Source: Xanthomonas cassavae CFBP 4642
GTDB lineage: Bacteria; Pseudomonadota; Gammaproteobacteria; Xanthomonadales; Xanthomonadaceae
Direction of reading: 5' to 3'
NCBI RefSeq assembly: GCF_000454545.1
Contig: NZ_CM002139.1
Coordinates: 3,516,447 to 3,580,446 of the forward strand
Length of the DNA stretch: 64,000 bases
The position numbers were made by a program, and so were the translations under genes. Under the pieces are notes generated by a model. That model searched no databases and was not told where the DNA came from. It saw only the letters and a list, made by a program, of their open reading frames with translations. Within the stretch, counting starts at the first letter, position 1; the number at the start of each line of letters is the position of its first letter. Positions 47,748 through 60,312 of the stretch are shown piece by piece.

Positions 47748-48772
47748 GCCAGCAATCTCACCGCGCGCGCTTCGGCCACTGCGACCAGCAGGCGCTCCAG
47801 GCCGACCCAGGCGTCACCGTCGGCGCGGCCCTTGGCCATGCGGTCGACCAGCCCGGCCTCGGCGACAAAGCGCTCCCAGCGGCGCGGTTCGGGGTGGCGC
47901 TGCAGCGCGCGCTTGAACGGGGCCTGGCGGGATTCCCAGATGCCCTGCGATTTCATTTCAGCGGCCAGGTTGCCGCCGTTGGCCTGCACCTTGGCCAGCG
48001 CGGCGGTGCGCAGCAGCTCCTTGATCAGGATCGGCATCAGCGCGGCGACCGCCTCACCCTCGGCGCGCAGGCCGGCCAGCATGCGGATCACCGCGACCGG
48101 CTGGCCCGAAAACACGGTCTCGGCCAAGCGGAACACGTCGTAACGCGCCGCGTCGGCCACCAGCGATTCCATTGCGTCCAGATCCAGCGTCTTGCCGTCG
48201 GCCAGCAGCGCGAGCTTGTCGATCTCCTGCGCGGCGGCCAGCAGGTTGCCTTCCACCCGCTCGCTCAACCGCTGCACCGCAGCGGCGTCGGCGCGCAGGC
48301 CCTGGCTGCGCAGGCGGCGTTCGATCCAGTCGGACAGTTCGTGCGGCTTGATCGCCCAGGCCACCGCAATGGTGCCGAGACGGCCCACCGCATCGGCCCA
48401 CTTGCCCTGGTGCGCCTTGCTCCAGTCATTGGCGGTAATCAGCAGCACCACGTCCGGCGGCGGATTGGCGCAGAAACGGGTGATGACCTCGGCGCCGTCC
48501 TTGCCCGGCTTGCCGCTGGGCAGGCGCACTTCCACCAGCCGGCGCGGGCTGAACAGGCTGGGCGCGTTGAAGCTGGCGTCGAGCTGGTTCCAGTCGAACT
48601 CGCGGCCATCGGCATCGAACACCTCGCGCTCGCTGATGCCTTCGGCACGGGCACGGGCGCGCACGGCGTCGGCGGCCTCGAGCACGCGCAAGGTTTCCGG
48701 GCCGGCGATCAGATAGACCGGCTGCAAGGGCTGGTTGGACTGGCCGGCCAGCTGTTCTGGGCGAAGTTCCAT
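47744..48772 (-). CDS. holA: DNA polymerase III delta subunit
   Basis: A 342-residue clamp-loader subunit that opens the beta clamp. It shows VYLIAGPETLRVLEAADAVR at the N-terminus, LFSPRRLVEVRLPSGKPGKDG and the C-terminal delta fold (ALMPILIKELLRTAAL). The length matches the family. Its stop overlaps the nadD start. It sits 168 bases after lptE. Confidence 0.94.
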   Translation of the reverse strand: MELRPEQLAGQSNQPLQPVYLIAGPETLRVLEAADAVRARARAEGISEREVFDADGREFDWNQLDASFNAPSLFSPRRLVEVRLPSGKPGKDGAEVITRFCANPPPDVVLLITANDWSKAHQGKWADAVGRLGTIAVAWAIKPHELSDWIERRLRSQGLRADAAAVQRLSERVEGNLLAAAQEIDKLALLADGKTLDLDAMESLVADAARYDVFRLAETVFSGQPVAVIRMLAGLRAEGEAVAALMPILIKELLRTAALAKVQANGGNLAAEMKSQGIWESRQAPFKRALQRHPEPRRWERFVAEAGLVDRMAKGRADGDAWVGLERLLVAVAEARAVRLLA

Positions 48773-48940
48773 GACTACAAACGCGCGTGGGACGGAAACG
48801 TAACGGACAGGGCTGCGTCAGCAGCGGTCACCCCGGCAGGGCCGCGGCACGGTAACCGCGACCTGCGCCTGGCGCAGGCCGATGCCGGACACCTGGCGCG
48901 GTTGCCCGGCACCTGCGCGGACGGGCTGGTCACCAGCTGC

Positions 48941-49582
48941 TCAGTTAGTGGACGAGGACGCGGGCGGCAGCGACGCCGGCACGCTCGATTCCGGCGTGGA
49001 GGGCTGCACCGGCGGTGTGGCGGCTGGCGGCAGCGGCGCGCTCGGGGTGCTTTCCAGGCCTTCGCCACGCTGCACGCGGGCACGCACCACGCTGTCGATC
49101 CGGCGCAGGATCGAGGCAGACATGTCCTTGCGCAGTTCGTCGGCGAGGATCTCGCGCTCGGTGGCAGTACCGGTGGCGTCCACCGGCGGCGACACGTAGT
49201 CGCGCGACAGTTCGATCACCTGCTGCGGTACCAGCACCGAACCGTTGGCGGTGGTGAGGGTGAAGATGGCGGCGTAGCGCAGGCTGTATTCCTGTGCACG
49301 GCCCTGGCTGTCGATGGCGATCGGCAGGTCGCCCCAGCGTTCGGACAACACCTGCAGCTGCGCAAAGCCGGTCTTGGCCTCTTCCTCGGCCACGGTGGCA
49401 CCGGCGGCCTTGAGGCCACGGCGCAGCAGCTTGGCCAGCTCGCTGTACTGCACGGCGGACTGCACCTTCACTGCCGGGGTATCGGGTGGCAACGCAAGCG
49501 AGTTGCGCAGATGGAAGCCGCAGGCGGTGAGGCTGGAGACCAGGACGAGGGACGCAGCGAACGCAGTAGGAAATCGGATCAT
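48941..49582 (-). CDS. lptE: LPS assembly lipoprotein LptE
   Basis: A 213-residue outer-membrane lipoprotein that plugs LptD during LPS export. The signal ends in lipobox LTAC followed by GFHLRNSLALPP, the typical LptE start. The core includes the YSLRYAAIFTL strand and VPQQVIELSRDY. The C-terminal 40 residues are Pro/Ser-rich (PAATPPVQPSTPESS). ATG 49582 is preferred; an in-frame GTG lies two codons before. It lies between leuS and holA, as in many gamma-proteobacteria. Confidence 0.92.
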   Translation of the reverse strand: MIRFPTAFAASLVLVSSLTACGFHLRNSLALPPDTPAVKVQSAVQYSELAKLLRRGLKAAGATVAEEEAKTGFAQLQVLSERWGDLPIAIDSQGRAQEYSLRYAAIFTLTTANGSVLVPQQVIELSRDYVSPPVDATGTATEREILADELRKDMSASILRRIDSVVRARVQRGEGLESTPSAPLPPAATPPVQPSTPESSVPASLPPASSSTN

Positions 49583-49863
49583 GGGCACAGTCTGGAGGAG
49601 CGCCCCGGCGGCGGCAACAGGCGGCTAGCCTGACGCAGCCCGCGTGAACGGGGCTTGATAAGGCGCCGCTCCAAAGCGCGGCGCCCGATAAGGACAAACG
49701 CGTCGCCACGCGTCATTGCACTGCATCGTCAGACCATCCCCCGCCTGCAGTTGGCCACGCGCCGGCGCAGCCAGTGCCGAACCGCCGCAGCAACCTGACC
49801 GACGCATGGTCACGCGCCCGTGCAGTGGCTACCGGAAGGCAGCCGCACCGACAGGCGCAAGCA

Positions 49864-53191
<3,328 letters not shown>

Positions 53192-53341
53192 TGTGCTGCT
53201 CCGCATCGGGGCGCCGTGCGCCGTCAGAACGCGGCATTGTCGACCCGGGCGGGCGTGGCGTGAACCCCCGGCCTGGCCTTGTGTCGGCCGGGTTTGCCAC
53301 CATTACGGTCCACTATTGCCGTCCTTACTTCCAGGAAACCC

Positions 53342-54202
53342 ATGTCCGACAAACCGCATGTATTCGATGTCACCACCGACACCTTCGAGACCGAGGTCCT
53401 GCAGAAATCGTTGACGACACCGGTGCTGGTGGATTTCTGGGCCACCTGGTGCGGCCCCTGCAAGTCGTTGACGCCGATCCTGGAAAAGCTGGCCGCCGAC
53501 TACAACGGTGCCTTCGAGCTGGCCAAGGTCGATGTGGACAAGGAACAGCAGATTGCGGCCGCGTTCCAGATCCGCTCGGTGCCGACCGTATTCCTGGTCA
53601 AGGGCGGCGAGCTGGTGGACGGCTTCCCGGGCGCGATGCCCGAGGGCCAGATCCGCGACTTCCTGACCCAGCACGGCGTAGTGCCGGCCGAGCCGCAGGT
53701 TGCCGAAGCGCTGCCGCCCGAGGCACCGTTGGACCCGCAGGCGCAGGCCGCCGCGCTGCGCGAGGCGATCGCCGCCGAGCCGGACAAGGACGAGCTCAAG
53801 CTGGACCTGGCGCTGGCGCTGCTCAAGACCGGCGACACCGCCGAGGCCGAGCAGTTGATCGACGCCCTGCCCGCCAACCTGGCCACCGACGACCGTGCGG
53901 TGCGCGCCAAGGCCCGGCTGAGTTTTGCCAATGTGCTCAAGGACGCTCCCGATGCAGGCGCACTGCAGGCCAGCGTGGACGCCAACGGCGCCGACCTGCG
54001 CGCGCGCCATCTGCTGGGCGTGCGCCATCTGCTCGACGGCAACGACGAAGCGGCGCTGGACCAGTTCCTGGAAATGCTGCGGCAGGACCGCAGCTTCGAC
54101 GACAATCTGCCGCGTCGCAGCCTGATCGACGCGTTCCGCGTCATCGAAGACGAAGATCTGGTCGGCCGCTATCGCCGCAAGATGTCGGCGCTGGTGTTCT
54201 GA
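53342..54202 (+). CDS. cnoX: Thioredoxin-TPR co-chaperone CnoX/YbbN
   Basis: A 286-residue cytosolic protein. The N-terminal thioredoxin domain has an active-site motif WCGPC (residues 36-40), and the C-terminal half is made of TPR-like helices (LALALLKTGDTAEAEQLIDAL, RHLLGVRHLLDGNDEAALDQF). E. coli CnoX has a non-canonical SxxC motif. Here the classical dithiol suggests redox activity as well as holdase function. The stop codon lies inside a 15-base sequence that recurs at 54734. Confidence 0.9.
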   Translation: MSDKPHVFDVTTDTFETEVLQKSLTTPVLVDFWATWCGPCKSLTPILEKLAADYNGAFELAKVDVDKEQQIAAAFQIRSVPTVFLVKGGELVDGFPGAMPEGQIRDFLTQHGVVPAEPQVAEALPPEAPLDPQAQAAALREAIAAEPDKDELKLDLALALLKTGDTAEAEQLIDALPANLATDDRAVRAKARLSFANVLKDAPDAGALQASVDANGADLRARHLLGVRHLLDGNDEAALDQFLEMLRQDRSFDDNLPRRSLIDAFRVIEDEDLVGRYRRKMSALVF

Positions 54203-54748
54203 CCGCCGATGACGCAGCGGCGCCATATGGACCCGTAGGAGCGGACCCGGCCGCGACCAGGCATTGCCCGTCAGCCGACAGCGGCGTGTTCCTCGATATC
54301 GTGCCGCCGCGGCCGGGTCCGCTCCTACAGCCGCTTTGCTGGAGGCAGCGATGTCTCTGCTCACCGCACACGGACCGCACCCGGCACAATGCCAGCCTCT
54401 TCTAGGCCCCTCCTGCCGCGTAGGAGCGGACCCGGCCGCGACCAGGCATTGCCCGTCAGCCGACAGCGGCGCGTTCCTCGACATCGTGCCGTCGCGGACG
54501 GGTCCGCTCCTACAGCCGCTTTGCTGGAGGCAGCGATGTCTCTGCTCACCGCACACGGACCGCACCCGGCACAATGCCAGCCTCTTCTAGGCCCCTCCTG
54601 CCGCGTAGGAGCGGACCCGGCCGCGACCAGGCATTGCCCGTCGGCCGACAGCGGCGTGTTCCTCGATATCGTGCCGTCGCGGACGGGTCCGCTCCTACAA
54701 CATAGCCGCTGCTCTGCCTGAGTGCAGCTGCACGACCGCCGATGACGC
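54201..54748. repeat. 15-base direct repeats flanking the REP array
   Basis: GACCGCCGATGACGC occurs at 54201-54215 (overlapping the cnoX stop) and at 54734-54748. The two copies frame the REP array, as if it arose by duplication or insertion at this site. Confidence 0.75.
54235..54698. repeat. Tandem 185-bp array with three REP inverted pairs
   Basis: Three REP pairs at 54235-54328, 54420-54513 and 54605-54698 each start GTAGGAGCGGACCCGGCCGC and end GGTCCGCTCCTAC. They are separated by 91-base spacers of almost identical sequence (AGCCGCTTTGCTGGAGGCAG and on), giving a 185-base period. The copies differ at only a few positions. The array fills the gap between cnoX and the thioesterase. Confidence 0.95.
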
Positions 54749-54858
54749 GCCGTGCGGTCCGGCGCGCCGCACCGTCACGACCGCCGCGGTGTGGCGCCAC
54801 CACCATACGCATGCGAATGTTATGCTGCGTTTCCACTTCTCCAGGGAATCCGGCCGGA

Positions 54859-55308
54859 ATGCGTGCCCGATTGTTCAAGCTAGGTCTCAACGCATGGCCG
54901 CCGTATCTGTTTTCGGGCATCCACGTCACCGTACTGTCGCCTGACTATCGCTACGCCCAGGTGGAATTGCGGCAGCGCCCGTGGAACCGCAACTACGTCG
55001 GCACCCATTTCGGCGGCAGCCTGTTCGCGATGACGGACCCATTCTGGATGTTGTTGGTCATGCAGAATCTCGGCCGCGACTATTACGTCTGGGACAAGGC
55101 GGGCAGCATCGACTTCATCAAGCCCGGCCGCGGCACGGTGAGCGCGGACTTCGTGATCGATGACAGCCTGCTGGACGACCTGCGCGAGGCCACCTCCGGC
55201 GGCGAGAAGCATCTGCGCTGGTTCGAAAACGAAGTGCACAACCGCGATGGCGACGTGGTGGCGCGTGTGCGCAAACAGCTGTACGTCAAGCGCAAACCTG
55301 CGCGGTAA
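54859..55308 (+). CDS. DUF4442 hotdog-fold thioesterase-like protein
   Basis: A 149-residue protein of the hotdog superfamily. The conserved block NYVGTHFGGSLFAMTDPFWM, then a central FIKPGRGTVSADFVI strand pair, match DUF4442/YiiD-type acyl-CoA thioesterases. The substrate is unknown. The ATG at 54859 was chosen because residues upstream of it are not conserved. It is preceded by the REP array. Confidence 0.87.
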   Translation: MRARLFKLGLNAWPPYLFSGIHVTVLSPDYRYAQVELRQRPWNRNYVGTHFGGSLFAMTDPFWMLLVMQNLGRDYYVWDKAGSIDFIKPGRGTVSADFVIDDSLLDDLREATSGGEKHLRWFENEVHNRDGDVVARVRKQLYVKRKPAR

Positions 55309-55512
55309 CCAGCGTCTCGCCGTCGTGCGGCTGCGCCGCAGATCGATCTCCGCACGTGCGGCAATCGATCTGCGCACGTGCCGCGGCAATGCGCCCGCGT
55401 CGCCGGATGTGAGCGTCATGTCTGCAAGCGGAGCAATGCGGTGACCACGCTCACACGCTACTCGCTGCCCCATGCGGCCCCTGGGACCTCCCAACTCCCA
55501 TGGATTGCCCGC

Positions 55513-55752
55513 ATGAAAGCGATCAACATCATCACCCTGGTACTGCTCATCGTTGGCGGATTGAACTGGGGCCTGGTCGGCCTGTTCCAGTTCGATCTGG
55601 TGGCCGCAATGTTCGGTGGACAGGATCCGCTGCTGTCGCGCATGGTCTATACCCTGGTCGGCATCTCCGCGCGCTGGCAGCTGGTGCCGTTGTTCCGCAA
55701 CAGCCACGGTACTGCCTCGCGCCACACCAGTCCGCACGTGCGCAATTCCTAA
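55513..55752 (+). CDS. DUF378 small membrane protein
   Basis: A 79-residue protein with two membrane helices. The conserved DUF378 pattern is clear: [20 protein letters not shown], then [10 protein letters not shown] and [12 protein letters not shown]. The tail after the second helix is polar. The function is unknown. The start is set by the family N-terminus. Confidence 0.88.
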   Translation: MKAINIITLVLLIVGGLNWGLVGLFQFDLVAAMFGGQDPLLSRMVYTLVGISARWQLVPLFRNSHGTASRHTSPHVRNS

Positions 55753-55837
55753 AACGCGGCATACGGTGGGCGAGCGGCGCTTTGCGTCCGTGCACGCATT
55801 GGTCAAGAATCAGGCATCTTCCCGACTGGTTGCCTTC

Positions 55838-56743
55838 ATGCTGCTGCGCACCGTTGCCTCTGCCTGTCTGCTCGCCCTGCTCGTGCCTGCTGGCGCTCAT
55901 GCGGCCTATCGCAGCCCGCAACAGATACTGGACAGTTCGCCGGCCAGCGCATGGCGCGTGCTCGATCCCGCGCGCACCCTGTACCTGGAGCTGGACAGCG
56001 GGCGCGCGATCATCGAGCTTGCCCCGCAATTCGCGCCCGCGCACGTTGCCAATATCCGCACGCTGGCGCATGAGCGCTTTTGGGACGGGCTGAGCATCTA
56101 TCGCTCGCAGGACAATTTCGTCGTGCAGTTCGGCGATCCGGATGGCGAGACGCCGGGCAAGGCCAAGTCCCTGGGGTCGGCCAGGACACATCTGCCGGCC
56201 GAATTCGAACGCGCCTCGCAGGGCCTGAAGTTTCAGCGCCTGCCCGACAGCGATGGCTGGGCGCCGCAAGTGGGCTTCGTCGACGGCTTCCCGGTCGGGC
56301 GCGACCCTGCCAGCGGCAAGACCTGGCTGGCGCATTGCTACGGTACGCTGGGCGCGGGCCGCAACAACGATGAAGACAGCAGCATCGGCGCCGAACTGTA
56401 TGTGGTCACCGGGCAGTCGCCGCGCCAGCTGGATCGCAACATCACCGTGGTCGGCCGCGTGGTCAAGGGCATGGAGCTGCTCAGTGTGATCCCGCGCGGG
56501 CCAGATCCGATGGGCTTCTATGCAGATGCGTCGCAACGCTCGCCGATCCGCGCGATCCGCCTGGCCAGCGAAATACCAGAACCCGAGCGCACCCCGCTGC
56601 AGCTGTTGCGCACCGACAGCCAGACCTTCCGCGAAGTGGTCGAGGCACGGCGCAATCGCAAGGACGATTTCTACAAACGCCCGGCCGGGCATATCGATCT
56701 GTGCAATGTGCCGCTGCCGGTGCGGGCGCCACCTGCTGGTTGA
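55838..56743 (+). CDS. Cyclophilin-type peptidyl-prolyl isomerase, periplasmic
   Basis: A 301-residue exported protein. The signal peptide is cleaved near AHA-AY. The cyclophilin-like domain starts at [20 protein letters not shown] and includes [20 protein letters not shown] and [13 protein letters not shown] blocks. Insertions relative to short bacterial PpiA make it longer than usual. It probably assists folding in the periplasm. The gene ends next to a short GGGAATC repeat. Confidence 0.88.
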   Translation: MLLRTVASACLLALLVPAGAHAAYRSPQQILDSSPASAWRVLDPARTLYLELDSGRAIIELAPQFAPAHVANIRTLAHERFWDGLSIYRSQDNFVVQFGDPDGETPGKAKSLGSARTHLPAEFERASQGLKFQRLPDSDGWAPQVGFVDGFPVGRDPASGKTWLAHCYGTLGAGRNNDEDSSIGAELYVVTGQSPRQLDRNITVVGRVVKGMELLSVIPRGPDPMGFYADASQRSPIRAIRLASEIPEPERTPLQLLRTDSQTFREVVEARRNRKDDFYKRPAGHIDLCNVPLPVRAPPAG

Positions 56744-56781
56744 ATCGGGAATCGGGAATCGCAAGAGCGAGTCGCGTCTGC

Positions 56782-57669
56782 TCAGCGGGCGCGCTGGCTG
56801 AAGGCGACGCTGCCCAGTATCAGCGCTGCGGCCAGCAGCATGGTCCAGGTCAGCGGTTCGCCCAGCAGCGACCACGCCAGCAGTGCGCCGAACACCGGCA
56901 CGAGGTAGGTCACGGTGGATGCACGCGCCGGGCCGATGCGCTGGATCAGGCGGTAATACATCAGGAACGCCAAGCCGGTGCAGACCACGCCCAGGGCCGT
57001 TGCGCAGGCCCAGGCCACTGCGGGCACCGGTGTCGCCGGCCATTGCCACCAGGCAAGTGGCGCCAGCAATAAGGCGCTAAACCCCAGCGTGGAAGCTGCC
57101 GATGCGGCAGGCGGCAGATCGCCCATGTGGCGCTTCACCAGGTTATAGCCGATGCCGTACAACAGCGAGGCAGTGGCGCCGGCCAGTGCGGCCGGGCCCA
57201 CGCTCAATCCGGCCGATTTGCCCGTCGCCAGCACCAGCACGCCGATGAATCCGACCAGCAAGGCCAACGCGCGGCGCGTGCCGATCTTTTCGCCGAAGAA
57301 CAGGAACGCGATCAACGCGGTGAACAACACCGTCATCGCATTGCAGATCGCACCGACAGCGGCGGGCGCGTGCTGCGCGCCCCAGGCGAACAACAGAAAC
57401 GACAACGCGGAATTCAACACGCCGATGGCGGCCAGCATCGGCCACCGGTGCAGCGGGAAGCGTTCGCGCGCCAGCCACAGGAACGGCAGCAGCACCAGCG
57501 CGCCCAGCGCCAGGCGAATTTCCACCAGCACCACCGTGCCGAACTTGGGTGCGGCCACGCGCATGAACAGGAACGAGCAGCCCCAGACGATGCCCAGGAA
57601 GCCCAGCTCGAGCGGAGTGCGCCACTCGCGTGCTGCAACAGCCGGCTGCATCGAGGGCTGTGCGCTCAT
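56782..57669 (-). CDS. EamA/DMT family permease
   Basis: A 295-residue inner-membrane transporter with ten hydrophobic helices in two EamA repeats (GFLGIVWGCSFLFMRVAAPK and SLLYGIGYNLVKRHMGDLPP begin each half). The second repeat ends with LLGEPLTWTMLLAAALILG. It is an exporter of unknown substrate, often amino acids or metabolites. GGAG lies eight bases before ATG 57669. It is divergent from a LysR regulator 170 bases away, which probably controls it. Confidence 0.9.
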   Translation of the reverse strand: MSAQPSMQPAVAAREWRTPLELGFLGIVWGCSFLFMRVAAPKFGTVVLVEIRLALGALVLLPFLWLARERFPLHRWPMLAAIGVLNSALSFLLFAWGAQHAPAAVGAICNAMTVLFTALIAFLFFGEKIGTRRALALLVGFIGVLVLATGKSAGLSVGPAALAGATASLLYGIGYNLVKRHMGDLPPAASAASTLGFSALLLAPLAWWQWPATPVPAVAWACATALGVVCTGLAFLMYYRLIQRIGPARASTVTYLVPVFGALLAWSLLGEPLTWTMLLAAALILGSVAFSQRAR

Positions 57670-57839
57670 CGCCGCGCTCCGGTGGCGTGCCGCGATGTGC
57701 TGCAAAGGCAAAGGACAACATCCGGCAGGTACACAGGCATGGCACGATCATCGCGATGGGAGGGTGCAGCATCGGCTGCGGCCGCAGGCGCGACAAGCGC
57801 GTAGTATCGCAGCCAGCCACAAATCTGACTCATGCCTGG

Positions 57840-58832
57840 ATGAACCTGCGCCCCACCCTGTTGCCCGCGCTGGGCGTGTTCGCCGCGGCCGCCCGCCACC
57901 AGAATTTCGCGCACGCGGCCGGAGAGCTGCACCTGACCGCCAGCGCGGTCAGCCACCATGTGCGCAAGCTCGAAGCGCTGCTGGGCGTCACCTTGTTTCA
58001 GCGGCTGCCGCGCGGAGTCAAGCTCACCGCCGAGGGGCGCCAGCTGGCCGATGCCGCCTCCGCCGCATTGGCCGAGATCGCGGCGGTGGCCGGCAACCTG
58101 CATCCGCGCGAAGACGCCATTCCGCTACGCGTCACCACATTGCGATCGCTGTCGTATTGCTGGTTGCTGCCGCGGTTGCCGCGCTTCTGCCACGCGCATC
58201 CGCACATCCGCCTGGACCTGCAGTCGGACCCGGCATTCTCGCGGTTCGAAGAAGGCGGCCCCGAGCTGGGCATTCGCTATGGACAGGGCGCCTGGCCCGG
58301 ATTGACCTCGCAGCACCTGATGGACGACGAGCTGTTTCCGGTGGCATCGCCATCGCTGCCGGAAGTGGCCGCGCTGCGCACCGCCGCGCAGATCGCGCAG
58401 TTGCCGCTATTGAGCGACATGTCGCCGCAAGGCTGGCGCGACTGGTTCCGCGCCGCGCAGGTGCGCGGCACCACGCTGCCGCCGATGCACACCTTCAACG
58501 ACAGCACCGACGCCATGCGCGCGGCCGTCTACGGCCTGGGCGCGGTCCTGGCGCGCAAGCACATCGCCCAGCCCTACCTGCAGCGCTACGAACTGGTGCG
58601 CCTGCCCGGGCCCACGCTCAAGGCGCGCTACGCCTATTTCATCGTGCACCCCAGCCACCGCGAGCCCAGCCCCACCGCTGCGGTGTTCATCGACTGGCTC
58701 AAGCGCGAAGCCCTGGACGAGCGCACGCCGATGCCGGCACTGCCCGCCGAGCTGGTGACATTGCCGCCGAGCGAAGGCGCGCGGGAGCTGCGGGGGCCTC
58801 GGAATTCGCGTAAGGCATCGGCGGCGGATTGA
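57840..58832 (+). CDS. LysR family transcriptional regulator
   Basis: A 330-residue regulator. The winged helix-turn-helix is at residues about 8-66 (ALGVFAAAARHQNFAHAAGE, LHLTASAVSHHVRKLE). The effector-binding domain follows. The pattern (GcvA-like SHHVRKLEALLG and IRYGQGAWPGL) resembles the GcvA/AmpR branch. The C-terminal 40 residues are an unusual extension (MPALPAELVTLPPSEG). Its divergent neighbour is the EamA permease gene. Confidence 0.92.
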   Translation: MNLRPTLLPALGVFAAAARHQNFAHAAGELHLTASAVSHHVRKLEALLGVTLFQRLPRGVKLTAEGRQLADAASAALAEIAAVAGNLHPREDAIPLRVTTLRSLSYCWLLPRLPRFCHAHPHIRLDLQSDPAFSRFEEGGPELGIRYGQGAWPGLTSQHLMDDELFPVASPSLPEVAALRTAAQIAQLPLLSDMSPQGWRDWFRAAQVRGTTLPPMHTFNDSTDAMRAAVYGLGAVLARKHIAQPYLQRYELVRLPGPTLKARYAYFIVHPSHREPSPTAAVFIDWLKREALDERTPMPALPAELVTLPPSEGARELRGPRNSRKASAAD

Positions 58833-58992
58833 AGCAACACTGAAATCCTGGCAGTGCGTGAAACATCTCGCTGTCTCTTCGGCCCGCGGGACAGTGTCCT
58901 GCCTCATGGCCAGGCCACCATCGCCAGCCTGACCGAGCTGCTGCCGGCCTCGGTGACCGCCCTGCTGCAGGCCACGCCGCTGGCCACCAACG

Positions 58993-59748
58993 ATGTTCCC
59001 ACCGAGTCGCTCTCTCTGCATGTCAGGCCGGAGAGCTGGAAGCAACGCGCCTGCAGCCGCGCGCGCCGTTGGAGCGGCCGGCTGCGGCAGGCGCTGCCGC
59101 GGGTGCGTCGGCCCGGGTTTGCCGCCACGCGCCTGGGCGTGCCGCAGGCAGCCCGCTGCAGGGCTGCCTGCCGATGCATTGCTGCGCGGCCAGCTCGGCG
59201 AGGCCGTGCATTTCGAAGACAGCCACCAGCTGGAGCTGGACACGCGCCAGTTGCGCAGCGACAGCCTGCAGGGCGTGCTCTGCGATCTGCTGCAGGCGTT
59301 CGTGGATCCGCCGCCGAGCGGGGTGAGCGGATTGATGCGGCTGCGCAACCTGATGGTCAAGCCGCTGGGGCTGCGTACCTCGCGCCTGGGCTGCCCGGTG
59401 TCGTCCTTGCTCGATCCGTCTGCAAAGCAGCTGTTCGCCGGGCGCTTCCCGGTGCTGGCGCAACGTCGCGATGCCGATGGGCAGCAGGTCCAGGCCGTCC
59501 TCGGCGCCGACGACACGCATCTGCGCTTTCGTTCCTCGATCGGGTTGCGCCGCATCGGCGACCATCGCATCGTGCTGACCATGGCCATGCAGGTGAGCTG
59601 CCGCAACTGGCGGGGACGTCTGTACATGGCCTCCATCCATCGCGTGCATTACCATTACATCGTGCCGAGCATGCTGCGCGCCGCAACGCAGCGCCTGCTG
59701 CATGCAGAACAGGCGGCAAGCGATGCCTGGCTGGCGCATTCGCTGTGA
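58993..59748 (+). CDS. DUF2867 family protein, N-terminus uncertain
   Basis: The part from about 59179 to 59748 is clearly coding and matches DUF2867: VHFEDSHQLEL, SGLMRLRNLMVKPLGLRTS, LGADDTHLRFRSSIGLRRI and GRLYMASIHRVHYHYIVPSML. The first 62 codons after ATG 58993 have poor codon use (many TGC, AGG) and contain a perfect 11-bp inverted repeat (59144-59171), so they may not be real. A TTG at 59179 would give a 189-residue protein starting right at the conserved part. A coding-like stretch in another frame at 58890-59050 hints at a frameshift or remnant. The function is unknown. Confidence 0.65.
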   Translation: MFPPSRSLCMSGRRAGSNAPAAARAVGAAGCGRRCRGCVGPGLPPRAWACRRQPAAGLPADALLRGQLGEAVHFEDSHQLELDTRQLRSDSLQGVLCDLLQAFVDPPPSGVSGLMRLRNLMVKPLGLRTSRLGCPVSSLLDPSAKQLFAGRFPVLAQRRDADGQQVQAVLGADDTHLRFRSSIGLRRIGDHRIVLTMAMQVSCRNWRGRLYMASIHRVHYHYIVPSMLRAATQRLLHAEQAASDAWLAHSL

Positions 59749-59826
59749 ACGGATGCGGCGGCGCCATCACCTCGTTTTGTCCTCGCGCTGCCTAGGCTTG
59801 GGGTCCCCGATTCCCAGGACACGTCC

Positions 59827-60120
59827 ATGCCCACTCTTCGCCTGCGTATCACCGGTACCGACGACGACGCGCGCGCCATCGCCAACCTGCTGCAGAGCAT
59901 CGAAGGTATCGAGCACGTAGAAGAAGTCGACGACCTGATGCCGCACTTGGACGACGATGATTCCAGCTCGGCCGGCCTCTCCGACGATGAAGGTCCGGGC
60001 AGCCACGAATTCGAAGTGGATGCCGGCAACGAAGCCACCGCGCAGAAGGTGCGCGACGCAGTGCAGGAACTGGCACTGCAGCTGGATGTGTTCGTCGAAT
60101 ACGAATACGACGAAGGCTGA
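59827..60120 (+). CDS. Small acidic protein of unknown function
   Basis: A 97-residue cytosolic protein with a very acidic centre (HLDDDDSSSAGLSDDEGPGS). The two ends (LRITGTDDDARAIANLLQSI and KVRDAVQELALQLDVFVEYE) look like halves of a ferredoxin-like beta-alpha-beta fold, possibly ligand-binding. Codon use is normal for the window and the ATG is well placed. No family is recognised with confidence. Confidence 0.75.
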   Translation: MPTLRLRITGTDDDARAIANLLQSIEGIEHVEEVDDLMPHLDDDDSSSAGLSDDEGPGSHEFEVDAGNEATAQKVRDAVQELALQLDVFVEYEYDEG

Positions 60121-60312
60121 GCATCGTGTCGGGGGGCCGACCAACGCATGCGCGCATCGCTACGCTGCAGTCGGCGGCAGCCTCTGATTTCATTTTGCAT
60201 GCGCCGCCTGCAAGGTGCAGACGGCGCATCCGCACTCGAGACCCCTGTTTAGCGCAACTGGCCTACCCGACATAACGCGTCACGCGTCATGTCCGGGCCA
60301 CCGCGTGCTGGT

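Noticed and set aside
54235..54698. Possible CRISPR array because of regular repeats
   Set aside because: The units are 185 bases with internal palindromes and the spacers are identical, which fits REP elements.
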